DNA from: Gambelia wislizenii
Lineage: Eukaryota; Chordata; Lepidosauria; Squamata; Crotaphytidae
Assembly: GCA_030847615.1 (NCBI GenBank)
Contig: JAUMIR010000005.1
Coordinates: 113,985,116 to 114,049,115, forward strand
Length of the DNA stretch: 64,000 bases
Reading direction: 5' to 3'
The notes beneath the pieces were generated by a model. The model was not told the DNA's origin, searched no databases, and worked only from the letters and a program-made list of their open reading frames with translations. Positions 1 to 10,800 of the stretch are shown piece after piece (position 1 is the stretch's first letter; each line of letters begins with the position of its first letter). The position numbers were made by a program, and so were the translations under genes.

Positions 1-270
1 ATGGTGCCCTTCTGAGTCACCTCTCTGGGATGTACTGTTCTACAGTGGCTCTACTCTTTCCTGGAGAGGTGTCTTCAGAGAATGGTGCTGGGGGATTCCT
101 GTTCAACTCCTTGGCCATTGGTTGGTAGAGTCCCACAGGCTTCAGTCTTGTCTCCCATGCTATTTAACATCTACATGAAACCACTGGAAGAGATTGTCTG
201 GAGTTTTGGAGTCAGGTGTCACCAGTATGCTGATGGTACCGAGCTCTATTACTCTCTCTTTTTTTAATAC
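1..270 (+). mobile_element. L2-like LINE reverse transcriptase fragment
   Basis: Translation of 82-267 gives the C-terminal half of a non-LTR reverse transcriptase palm: a PQxSVLSPMLFNIYMKPL stretch followed by HQYADG. It closely matches the same part of the larger L2-like copy at 20.2-23.4 kb, where the box reads YVDD. The catalytic box is YADG here, so the second catalytic aspartate is lost. The fragment is cut by the window start, and homology stops near 270 at a run of T. It is a dead 5'- and 3'-truncated copy. The L2 rather than CR1 label is by resemblance only. Confidence 0.8.
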
Positions 271-985
271 TTGCATATACACAATGAGATATCTTGGAGA
301 TGGGACCTAAGTCTAAACATAAAATTAATTTATGTTTCATATAACTTTATACACACAGCCTGAAGGTTATTTTATACACAATATTTTTAACAATTTTGTT
401 CACAAAACAAAGTTTACGTACCCTCAGAAAGCAAAGAAGGTATCTCTATCTCAGTCACTCATGTGGACAATTTTGGATTTTGGAATGCTTTGGATTTCAG
501 AATTCTTGCTAAGGGAGACCCAACTGTAAGATGGTTTAAGGAGCATAGTTCTGTGCTTAGATGCAAAAAGGCACACATTGGTTTCTTGGACTATTCAGTA
601 ACCTTTCTCTCTTCTCTCCCCCATCCTGCCATATCTGAGAATCCTCAAAGGAGAGCTATGATGAGATAGACTGTAGTGTTAAGAAATGCTATTTTGGATT
701 TGCTGTTAGTATGATACATACATAAGACTATTTGTTAGCCTGAGGACAATCGAGCATGGTAGGAGTATGAGAGGTAAATGATACAACAGGGAATAGAAGA
801 CATGTAGATGAGGAAGAAACAAAAGGAAAAATAGAGGGAAACAGAAAAGTGCTACACTAACTAGCTCTGAAAGTCATTTGAGAGGAAAGCAACTGACTGG
901 GAAAGTGTTTGTACTGGTGGAAATGCAGAGGATCTAATGAGACAAAACAAGAAGCTGGTAATAATCAGTACAATGCATTATTTGT
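271..985. other. No recognisable feature
   Basis: AT-rich sequence with only short ORFs. I see no exon, RNA gene or clear repeat. Confidence 0.5.
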
Positions 986-989
986 CCTA

Positions 990-1180
990 ATTATTTGTTA
1001 CATTTCTATTCCACTGTTCATCTCATGAGTTCATGGTTCTCTTTCACTTTCACAATAACTCAATGAGGTAGGTTATCTTGCAAAGTAGTTACTCACATAG
1101 GCCTATGGTTATCCTTCAAGCTTTGTGGTCAGACAGAGATTTGAACTTTCCCAGTCCTAGTCCAATACTTAAAAGTAGAT
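990..1180 (-). mobile_element. tRNA-type SINE with LINE-like tail (antisense)
   Basis: The reverse complement carries a B-box-like stretch (GTTCAAATCT) after a 'ttggactaggact' segment, then the 'acctacctcattgagttattgtgaaa' middle typical of tRNA-derived reptile SINEs. It matches the copies at 16.87-17.08 kb (antisense) and 57.09-57.30 kb (sense). The copy is old, with scattered substitutions and an eroded tRNA-like head. Confidence 0.6.
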
Positions 1181-1199
1181 GACAAAGTGCTCAAAATAT

Positions 1200-1862
1200 T
1201 TAAGATTTCCTATATCTTGGCTTGGTCATAAATCAAAATGGAGACTGTAGTTGAGACATCAGAAGACTAGGGCTTGGAAGGACAGCTATGAAGGAACTAG
1301 AAAAGATAATCAAATGAAGATATATATCTTTCAATACCAAAGTCACAATCATCCATGTCATAGTGTTTCTAATTTCTATGTATGGTTATAAAAGCTGGAT
1401 TGTGAACAAGCTGGAAGGAAGAGAATCAACTCATCTGAAATGTGGTGCTGCAGGAGAGTTCTGCAGATACTATGGATCACCAAAAAAGGCAAATAAATGG
1501 GTCCTAGAGCAAATCAACCTTAAACTCTCACAAGAAACCAAAATGATTAAACCTATTGTATTTCAGGCATATCATGAGATGACATGACTCATTAGGAAAT
1601 ATGATAATGTAAGGAAAAGTGGAAGACAGTAAGAAAAGATGAAGATCATGTTATAGATGGCTTAATTTAACCATACAAAGATAAGCCTTTATTGTGGTCA
1701 ACAAACTATGAAAGGCTTAATTTAATCAAGGAAGTCACAAACCAGAGTTTGCAAGACCTGAGCAGGCCTTTCAAAGACCAGAACTCTAGAAGATCCCTCA
1801 GATTTCTGTAAGTCAAAACTGATTTGATGGCAATGACAAGTCCAACACTCAAAACATGGCAC
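1200..1862 (+). mobile_element. RTE/BovB-like LINE, 3' end
   Basis: From 1210 the sequence encodes the tail of an RTE reverse transcriptase: a 'YLGLVINQNGD'-like stretch, then MYGYKSWIV, then a 'KKANKWVLEQIN' block (1363-1587), all hallmarks of the post-palm region of RTE/BovB proteins. The non-coding 3' end follows ('agtttgcaagacctgagcag' near 1747 and the 'tcaaaactgatttgatggca' end near 1815). Frames are broken in several places. The copy is truncated at its 5' end. Confidence 0.8.
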
Positions 1863-3040
1863 AATGTTAGCTTAATTAATTCAACTCTGTACACATTGCC
1901 TGAGACTGCCATGCTCTTGGCCAGCTCCTTGGCCAAGGGTGACACCAGGACAACAACAGAGTGGGAAGATGTGGGTAAAAACAGGTGACTGGTAGCAGGT
2001 GTACAGAAATGGGGTGGGCAACAATAGATGTGATCTCAAGGCTGCTGCTATCAAAATAGCAAAAGCAGAGAAGAGATAGGGGAGTGAATTGAATGCAGCA
2101 AGAAGAGAAAAATGGACATTGGAAAGGAGCTGGGGTCACTAAAGGGAGAAGAAGAACAGCAGAAAACAAAGGCTGTGTGCCCAAGGAAAAAATGGACAAG
2201 AAGTGAAGGGATAAGACGGACTCAAATTAAGGAAGCAGATATGAGTTGGGAGTGGGAATGCTGCAACACCTACAAGCACTAGTTTGCACAAGTTTGTATT
2301 ACTTAAGTTCTCAGGTAATGTGGGATACCTCTGGATCTCAATGCAGTCCAGTGTATGCCCTCCATGGAAGACATTTTGGTTGACTCCGTAGGGAGCCAAC
2401 CTACTGACAACATACTGTTTTTCTGCACCACAATTCGCTGAAAAATAGCATGATTGCCACACCTCCCCCCATGCAACATTAACTGGTACAAAGAGAAGTT
2501 CTCCAAAAGTGAAACTAAATTGCTGGGTCTTCTTGTCTTTCATTGGCTTGTCTTTATTTGTTTGTAAGACAAAGTTTTACATGGGTAATAGATAAAATCT
2601 GAGGACATTGTTTACATCTACTTGGAAGAAAGAGGCAGAGCACAAGCTGGCTAAACTAGATCCACACTTTTAAAATGATTGGTACTGATTTGCAGAGAAA
2701 CCAAAAAGTTCAGGACCTCCCCTACTGCCATGTCATAGATAAGCCACCTATGGCTCCATTACCAATATACCAGTTTGCCCTGGAATACATCCATCCCCAG
2801 GCCAAGGACTTACCCAGTTTCCAGCTTATGAGATACAAAAGTAGAGCAGACCTTAGGTTGGCCTCAAGGTTATGCTGTTCCCCATCCCTCAGTCTGAGGG
2901 ATGGAGCACAGACCATGTAGTGCTAATATCTAAAATTAGAGTAAAGCCAAAGAATAACGTTAAACCAACCATAGTGACAAATTACAGCCTGAAGAACATC
3001 CTCATAGAATTTAAAGATAATATAAAAATAGATTTGCAGT
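1863..3040. other. Unassigned stretch with one 134-codon antisense ORF
   Basis: The only notable object is an antisense ORF at 2543-2139 (134 codons). Its first roughly 80 residues look protein-like in composition, but the rest is low complexity. A second antisense ORF overlaps it at 2506-2303. I recognise no family and no splice context, so I do not call a gene. A short palindrome lies near 2881-2905. Confidence 0.35.
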
Positions 3041-3044
3041 ATCA

Positions 3045-4595
3045 AGCCTAATTGACCAGGGGAAGAAGAATTCTGGACTGAAGCCAGGTACATTGTCAGG
3101 AAGAAATGCAAAAAAGACATTATCTGTATCCCAAAAGAAAGAGCTGGATGACAGATGAAACTTTTCATGCAGTTATGGACAGACTAGAAGCAAAGGTAAA
3201 AGGTGTCAGAAATAGAATCAGAACCCTGAATGAAAATGTTCAATGATTTGGGCATAGGGACAAGGAGAAGTACTATAATAATCAATACAGAGAAATAGAA
3301 GATGACAACAAAAAAGGAAGAACAAGAGACCTCTTCCACAATATCTGAGAAATCAAAGGGAAATTTAAACCAAGAATGGAGCTGCTCTAAGACCAGCTGA
3401 GGAACACATTAAATGAACAAATAGAAATAAAAAGGCAATGGAAACAATACACTGAAGAACTAGATAAAAGATGACAGATTCATTCAAAGAAGAACCATTT
3501 GAAGATGAACCTACAATTTTAGAAAGTGAAGTGGAAGCTGCACTTAGAATGCTCAGGAGAAATAAATCACCAGGAACAGATGCATACCAATAGGGTGGTT
3601 TGAAGCTAGAGAGACAGAACCTACACTCCTTCTAACTAAAATTTGTCAACAAATATGGGAGGAAATGGCCCATAGATTGGAAACACCCAATATACATCCC
3701 AGTCCCCAAGAAAGGGGACACCAGGGATTGTAGTAACCACAAGAGCATTGCATTAATTTCCTATGCAAGCAAAGTGATGCTCAAAATTCTACAACAATTT
3801 TTGCTATATATGATTTGAGAAATGGCAGATGTCCAAGCTGGGTTCAGGAAAGGAAGAGGCACTAGTAATCATATTGCAAACATATGCTAGATAATGTAAC
3901 GCACCAAAGAATTTCAGAAAAAAATCAACCTGTGCTTTATGAATTATAGCAAAAGCCAAAACTATGGATTGCTCTTAAAGGAATAGGTGTGCCACAATTT
4001 GATTGTCCTGATGCATAACCTCAGGACAAGAGGCTACCATCAGGACAGAATATGGTGAAACAGAATGATTTCTGATTGTCAAGGGAGTCAGGCAAGGTTG
4101 CATTTTATCATTCAGTCTCTTTAACTTGTATGCTGAACACATCATACTTAAAGCAGGATTCGATTTAGAGGAAGGGGGAGTGGAAATTGCAGGAAGGAAC
4201 ATCAACAATTTAAGATGTGCAGATGACACCATATTACTAGCAGAAAATAGCAAAGACTTGGAAGGATTACTGAAGAAAATCAAGAAAGAAAGTACAAAGG
4301 CAAATTTACAGTTTAACATTAAGAAAACAATAATAATAAACACTGGTGATTTACATAACTTTAAATTAGATGATGAAGACATTGAAAAAGCTCAAGATTT
4401 TCCATACCTTGGCTCAGTCATTAATCAGAATTGAGACTTCAGTCAGGAATTAGACAAGATCTTGAAGTCAAGGAATCCGCAGCCCTGAGTATGCAAGACC
4501 TGAGTAGGGCTGCTGCTGATAGTGTGACTTGGAGGTATCCCATTCATAGGGTCACCATAGGTAGAAGTCAACTGATGCCAGGTAAAAACAACATA
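3045..4595 (+). mobile_element. RTE/BovB-like LINE, RT domain to 3' end (decayed)
   Basis: Reading across frames, 3045-3480 gives the linker before RT ('YREIEDDNKKGRTRDLF', 'KQYTEEL'), 3480-3600 gives 'LRMLRRNKSPGTDAYQ', 3640-3780 gives a degraded motif 1-2 region, and ORF 4126-4434 (102 codons) gives the palm with the catalytic box as CADD (residues about 31-34), then 'FPYLGSVINQN'. These are RTE-clade signatures. The thumb/C-terminal part is deleted between about 4435 and 4490, after which the RTE 3' end resumes ('tgagtatgcaagacctgag', then 'catagggtcaccatagg'). Stops and frameshifts make it non-functional. Confidence 0.85.
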
Positions 4596-4599
4596 TTTA

Positions 4600-5620
4600 A
4601 GCATGGATTTATGAATTATTTTGTGAAGATGTGGGGTTTTTTAAGTAAAACGTTTGAAGGTTAAAGCAGAACTAGGTCAAGACAGGTTTATAAAGGCTCA
4701 CAGACAAAACTAGTGTAAGAGATTTATCCCCATCATAACCAATACTCTGTTCACCTGACCTCATTGATACAGCATTTCAAACCACTGCCTGTCTGTCATT
4801 CACAGAAGCAGAAGAGTTGCTCCTGGGGTGGGAGAAAGAAGCCACTTAAGAGCACTAGCAGAACCAAATTGTTCAGGATTCTACAGAAATTGATATAAAA
4901 ATATCCTCCCTGCATCAGTCTAGGCACAATGAGAAAAACAAGACTTAGTTAACTATGGTCCCTGTGCAATTCTCATTCTCTGAAGAAGAAGAAGTCTGAA
5001 CACACAGGAAGATATAAATAACATAAACTCACAAAAGGCTGTTGCAACCAGCACTATTAAAAAGAATCTGATAGCTTAGAGTGGCAGGCTTCTTCCCCCA
5101 CCCTTCTTCAGGAGATAAAGCAAAATGCTGAAAAACCTATTAGGTATATTTATAGTCTGAGCTTAATGTCCAAGATGCAAGATATATATTCTCTTCCAGG
5201 TGGTTCTTCAAACTAAGGCTTAAATACTTAAGACATTCCAAATCTTAATAAATAGTTCTTTGAAGATTACTTCCGTACATGTCTCTGAACAACAAGACAA
5301 AGACAATAACAATAACAATAATAATAATAATAAAAATCCCAACCTCCCAAAAAAACCCCCTCAGGTTTAAAAATGTGACATTTCAAAATAGCAGGTACCT
5401 CTTTTCCCTATGGAGACAAACAAAACTATTGAAAACTCCATTAGGGTATACTTTATGATCTCAGCTTAATGGCCAGGATTTAGCTTAGCACACATGGCTA
5501 TTGCCCTCCAACTTGAGGATTAAGAAAACTTCTTTCTGCAGCAAATGTCAGCCTTAACTCATCAAAATCCTAACAAGAATTGATCCTTTCACTTATGTAC
5601 CAGGCAATAGTTCCTTTTCC
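4600..5620. repeat. Divergent internal duplication and AAT-rich microsatellite
   Basis: Blocks at about 5110-5240 and 5400-5540 read as diverged copies of each other: each has a 'gaaaa(a)c..attagg' stretch, then 'tgagcttaatgtcca' or 'cagcttaatggcca', then a 'cttcaaactaagg' or 'ccaacttgagga' stretch. They are separated by an (AACAAT/AAT)n run at about 5300-5332. No coding potential is seen. Confidence 0.4.
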
Positions 5621-5689
5621 CTGATGTCTTGTGCAACCAAGTTAGTCCCAGTCCAATTACTCTGACCCATTATGAAATAATCTCCAACT

Positions 5690-5835
5690 CCTGCCTTTCA
5701 CTTAGCTTCTGCTTGAAAACAGCAAGTTCTGCACAGGAAGTAGCATTTTCTGTGCATGAAATAATATTTGTGCAAAAAATTATTATTTTCTGCACAGGAA
5801 AGGTTGTTTTCTGCAATGCCTGCATACCCTCAGAA
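5690..5835. repeat. TTCTGCACAG-unit repeat (family C), fragment
   Basis: Several degenerate units of the type 'tctgcacaggaa' / 'ttctgtgcatga' / 'tttgtgcaaaaaa' lie in 130 bp, as in the longer copies at 24.8, 31.6 and 32.6 kb. The units are spaced about 25-35 bp and appear in both orientations, so the segment can fold on itself. Confidence 0.55.
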
Positions 5836-6347
5836 AGCTGTCCAGGAAGCAGGAGAGGCATTCAAGACAGCATTGATAGACACCTGCCAAGGGCCATGTT
5901 TCGGGGGGTATGCCAAACCCTATAACCTCCTGGCCCTGATGCTGTAGCTCTGCCTCCTCGCTGCAAATCATGCCATTTCCAAACTTGCATGCAATGACTT
6001 GAGTGAGGGATAGGGAGGTGTGCCTTATTTTATAGCAAAAGGGTAGCATTTATTTCTAGCTTTATACCACTATAATTTCCCATCACAACAACGTATTATG
6101 TAACGGCAGGGTTGCAAAAACTGGGGCACCTGCAGTGAATGCTCTCAGTATTGCCCACTCCTACAATACTGCCTCTGAATAGGGAGTTTCTGTTTAGCTA
6201 TGATAGTTAATAAATGCTGATCAATTTGTGCTCCAGGAACTTGTCTAACTATTCTTTAAAAACATCCAACATGATGGTCAGCACCGCATGAGAGTAAATG
6301 GCATACATTAAATACACATTATGTGTGGAGTGTGCATAATAAGTTAC

Positions 6348-6458
6348 ATTGCAATCCTACACATGTTTGCTTGAAGTGAGCCCCAGTGATTTTAATTGGT
6401 TTTACTCCCAGGTAGGTGTACACAGCATTGCAGCTTTAATGAGGTACTGTATATCAGT
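6348..6458. repeat. Short foldback-like repeat, copy 1
   Basis: Starts 'gcaatcctacacatg' and carries a loosely inverse end 'gtgtacacagcattgc', with 'ggttttactcccaggta' between. Nearly identical to 7871-7981. It resembles a short MITE family widespread in reptiles; no transposase lineage is assigned. Confidence 0.6.
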
Positions 6459-7132
6459 CCTGAATCCACTACCAATGCCATATGTTCATTTCAAAACAAA
6501 TGCTACATCCACCAATCCAACCTGCCTCCCTCCCTACTTTACTGTTTATTTCTGGTAGGTCTGGTTCACTTCTCAGTATTGACCATTATTTATACTTAGC
6601 AGCATATAAAATGTCTTCTCTGTAAAAGGTTTATTACTGCACAGAGCTGAGTGGGCCGAAGTATAATTGTCAATGGAATGTTCACCATTAAAAATATGAT
6701 ATTTCAAATGTCAAGGCAATTTTAAGAGGAACAGGTTCTGGAAAATATAGATCAACAATTTCAGGCCACTGTTGTAAAACAGTTGGATGCTAGTCACTTA
6801 AATAATTCCCAAACTATCTGACAATTATAAAGCACTCATAAAATTTTGAGCGTATAAACCATCTTGCTATCTTGACACCCAGAGGACCTTAACACAGCAG
6901 GAGCCCAATTTAATTTATAAGGGCAGCTGGTGAAGCATAAAAGAAAAAAAATTATGCAGGACATTCTAAAAATTGTATCACAATGAATCCTTATGCAGGT
7001 TGTTGGGCATACTGTATTAAGACCAACTCAACCATTCCCTTGTATATCAAAATTAAGATATTTAACTTCTTGGAACATGAAAATGTCTCAGTCACAACTT
7101 CACTGTTCTTCTCAAGATCCAAGCTTGGTTTT

Positions 7133-7467
7133 ATGTAATACGTAATAGAAAAAACACGAAATGGAAAGAAGAATGGAAGTAATGGATTATTGGAAAGAAA
7201 AGGGAGAATTGTTAGATAATAAAATATACACAAATGGATGGTAACTCCAGATGGAAAAAGAAGACAAACATATAAAAGGAAAAGGGAAGCTGAATGTAAT
7301 TAAACAGCAATAAAGTAGAAGCAGAAGTCAGAAAGCAAGAAGTATAGCTAATTATCTCACATCATCAAAATGACAAATTTGAGGAAGTTATAATTGATAA
7401 ATGTAACTTTCCTTTTTTTTTTTTTTACATATTTTTACTTTATTAGAGGTTAAGGCGGGGGAAAAAA
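7133..7467 (+). mobile_element. 335 bp retroposon-like insertion with 19 bp TSD
   Basis: The insert is flanked by exact 19 bp direct repeats (7114-7132 and 7468-7486, AAGATCCAAGCTTGGTTTT) and ends in a short A run just before the second repeat. This is the signature of L1-type target-primed insertion. The body is A/T-rich, with a T12 run at about 7412-7426, and contains no ORF that I recognise. It may be a 5'-truncated, rearranged L1 3' UTR or a processed RNA. Confidence 0.7.
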
Positions 7468-7870
7468 AAGATCCAAGCTTGGTTTTGTGTTCATCCTTGT
7501 GATATATCAACTTGTGAAAAATCCCCAGAAGTCTCACATCAAAATATATGCATATCTTGGTACATGCTTTTCCTGATAGACGTATTTTTCTTTTTGTTCA
7601 GTGATCCCACTGAATAAAGTCTGTTCCTAAGTGGAATGTAAAGAATATTTGCAAATATTCTTGTCCCAGATGAGAACACCCTGTCAAAAAAATTGTCAAC
7701 CGCTGTAAGATTTTTCATCCATGAATGTAATTGCCAGGCTAAGTATAGTATGGTGTTCCTGTAGCTTTAATTGTTAACAGATCCTGGATCAGGAAGCAGC
7801 ACCATAACATTCTGTCAGGTGGAACTGCAACACATTTCTCCCCCCACCCTTCCAACCTACCATTTAGTTA

Positions 7871-7981
7871 ATGCAATCCTACACATATTTGCTTGAAATG
7901 AGCCTCAGCGATTTTAATTGGTTTTACTCCCAGGTAGGTGTGCACAGCATTGCAGCTTTAATGAGGTACTGTATATCAGTC
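7871..7981. repeat. Short foldback-like repeat, copy 2
   Basis: Matches 6348-6458 at nearly every position, including about 25 bp ('aatgaggtactgtatatcag') beyond the inverted-end core. Confidence 0.6.
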
Positions 7982-8980
7982 AACTTATCTCCTCAACTTA
8001 GCTATTTACTGATTGGCCAAAAGCACCGGGGGGGGGCATGGAGAAGCATACAGCTCTACTCCTGTAGCTGGAGACACAGCAATAATGTCACCTTGATAGG
8101 TGTAATAGCTGAATGGGTTCTGGAGCTGCTGCCCAGCACTGTTACATCCTGATTACTGATTTTTTATTTGTTATGCAATGCAATACTGGAGGACTAGACA
8201 TCACAAGACAGACAGAAGTCACAGGATTCTAGTTCAAATGAAGAGAACTCTACTTTACTGTGGACTGCTGTTCTCATGTAAATTATCAGGGAAACAGAAT
8301 TTGGAAGAGAAAGTAGAGGACTGAAAAGGAACTAAAATACAACCTCAAGTTATACAAATGAGTGTCAAGCTGTTATTCTCATTAAAGCCAATGTACAATA
8401 AATCCCACCATGCACATTCTCCATACAAACACTAAGTTGTATAAAATCCTTTTCATCATTAAACACAATATATTAAGCCAGTCACCTCCATTCCATGTTC
8501 TACATTTCCTCATGAAAAAAAAATACTATCATGACCATGCATGCCTGTTCATTGTACAAATCAGTTACACAGTTTAGATGTGAAGTTTAGTGGCTTGAGC
8601 AAAGAGGACCAGATGTCCCCTATTCTATTGCTGCACCATTGCTTATCTGCAACTCACATCTTCCTCCCTTCCATTTTATCCTAAATATTTTTTTAAAAAA
8701 AATTCAAAACTTGAATCTGGTTTGCTGTTGACAATTTGCTGATTCCTTCTCCCACGCAACACACAGCAGCACTCATGAGTGTTGATCAATTCTGAGCCCC
8801 AAAAGGAATCCCAGTCTGACCACATCAAGTTTCTGTTTTGTGGTATACTTTCATCACTGTGCATATATGCACACTGGTAACTTGTAACCCCCCAAAAGGA
8901 AAGAAAATGCCAATCCTGCTTTTGTGGGAAGGATTAGATCAGCAGTAAGAGGCCTAAATCCTACTGCCAGTCCTAACAAG
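7982..8980. other. No recognisable feature
   Basis: Unique-looking AT-rich sequence; short ORFs only. Confidence 0.4.
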
Positions 8981-8984
8981 AGTC

Positions 8985-9420
8985 AATTATTTATATATTT
9001 ATTTTGCACCCTACCTTTCTCCCCATATGTGACCCAAAGCAGTTCACAATATAATTAAAATGAAATTCCACTTTGGGGAAAAAAATCACCATACAAAATT
9101 TGTTTAAAAACAATAAAATAAACTATCCTATTGAAAACAGCTTACAAGCATTTAAAACATGTCAACAAGAATGAAAGTGCCTCCACTTAAAAGATACATC
9201 CTCAGCAACTAGTTTGTAACCAAACCAAAAGCTCATACAAATAAAGACATCTTTGGCTGCCAGTGCAAAGACAACAGAGAGGGAGCCAACCTAGCCTGCC
9301 ATGAGAAGGAGTTCTATGGCCAGACATCAAAAAGGGACCTTTCATGTGTCCTCACTGAACATGTATTGGATGCATCGAAGAGAAAGCCCTTCCTGGAAAT
9401 TCTCAAAAATTGGTCAGGCT
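8985..9420 (-). mobile_element. L2-like LINE 3' end (antisense)
   Basis: Left edge reads 'atttatatatttattttgcaccctacctttctcc', the reverse complement of the L2-like 3' tail seen at 23.32-23.40 kb. Translating the minus strand near 9340-9250 gives an 'ARLAPSLLS..WQPKMSLFV.AF' stretch, equivalent to the end of the L2-like protein at 23.05 kb ('TRMAPFLLSFQWQVKT'). It is a 5'-truncated, decayed copy. Confidence 0.65.
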
Positions 9421-9544
9421 GATAAATATGTAAATCCCATTGATTCAATGGTCTAATATAGTTGGGACTAGCAATCCCCCAACAGTTTCAAGACATGAGA
9501 TGCAAGCTAAATATCTAGCTCTTCTTTCAGTTCCTGAAGAATAA

Positions 9545-10020
9545 GGGCTAATCTACATGGTCCAAATACCCTGGCTTGCCCCCATTTCAGAGATCTGTAG
9601 TTGAAATGATGCAGGGCATTTACACTGATCATCCCACAGGCAGTCCAAATGACTCCCGAGGCAGATACAGGGTTGGAATGGGGGGAAGCTGTGATAGGGC
9701 CCTTTACAGTGATATAAGATAATGCCCAGTTTAATCCAGTACTGCCAGATCAGGCCTTGTGTGTCCACGAGAGCCCATCTCAGAATGCAGTTCCTCGCTG
9801 GCTCTCCCGGAAGCCAGACAGGGGTCCCTTGGTGTGTGACCAAGGCTGGTCACATGCAGGAGGCCTTCAGTAACATGTTGTAGCTCCCCTTCCTAGCTTC
9901 TGTGACAGCAGAGAAAATGGCAGCAGCAGTGGCTTTAGTGATGGGCCAGTGTTCTGTTTGGATACTGGCCCATTTTCTTCAGGTAACATGGGGATGGGCC
10001 AGAACCAGGAGATGTCCTAG
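9545..10020 (-). mobile_element. hAT-like MITE (same family as 51.81-52.32 kb)
   Basis: The reverse complement of 51807-52320 aligns along this segment: 'aatgatgcagggcattta' near 9606, 'gggttggaatgggggg' near 9671, and 'ggtcacatgcaggaggcc' near 9849. Its left edge 'ggctaatctacatgg' corresponds to the terminal inverted repeat (TIR) of the other copy. No transposase ORF is present. The right edge is diffuse. Confidence 0.6.
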
Positions 10021-10740
10021 GTCTAGTTCTTGCCAGTTCTGGGGCATGTAATTTTCACCAGGTATAAGAAAGAACTCCACCTTCGCTTTGATGAATTAGA
10101 CCTTTCCTCTATCTCAACCAAAGACGCAATGTGACTTTTTTAAAAAATGACTTTAATAGGCAAACCTTTCTGCCTTTTCCTGACCCACTTTAGCTAGTTT
10201 ATCACATGCTCAAAAGTATATCAGCAAGGCAACAAAGTTTGTATGATATATTATTTAAAAGAGGCTTTTTAAGGCAGTGAACCCAGGAAGCTAAAGATTT
10301 TATAAAATCACCCTTTTGGCCATTAAAAGGATTGAATAACACATTATTTTTCACTGGTCGTGGAATTTTCAATTCGCTCTGCTCAAAAACATGCAGCTTA
10401 TATTTAGAGGTAAATGACCCAGATCTTGCTTATACACATCCTTGGGGCTGGAAGGAGGGGAAAGGAAATGGGCACAGTTTTTAAAAAGTGAGGTGCTTTA
10501 TTGTAGATGACAACTAATGCTTCTTACACCTTGTACCCTTCTATTTTTAACCTATATCCTAATGCAAGATTGCCAACATTTTTTGCTGGCCCAAGCTCTA
10601 ATGGCATGCTCTGTAGAAACCACTAGGAACAGCTTGAGATCTAAAAGATGGAGATAGGAATTATGGGTGCAGGAACAGGCAATACAAATCTTTGCCTGCC
10701 AACAATTATGCCCTTTTGGTTATGAAGGTGCAGTGATTTT
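10021..10740. other. No recognisable feature
   Basis: AT-rich, no coding potential seen. Confidence 0.4.
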
Positions 10741-10800
10741 TAACTAGGGATGCAAATATTTGATTGCTTCATGCTTGCATGCAATAATTTCTGCAGTTTT

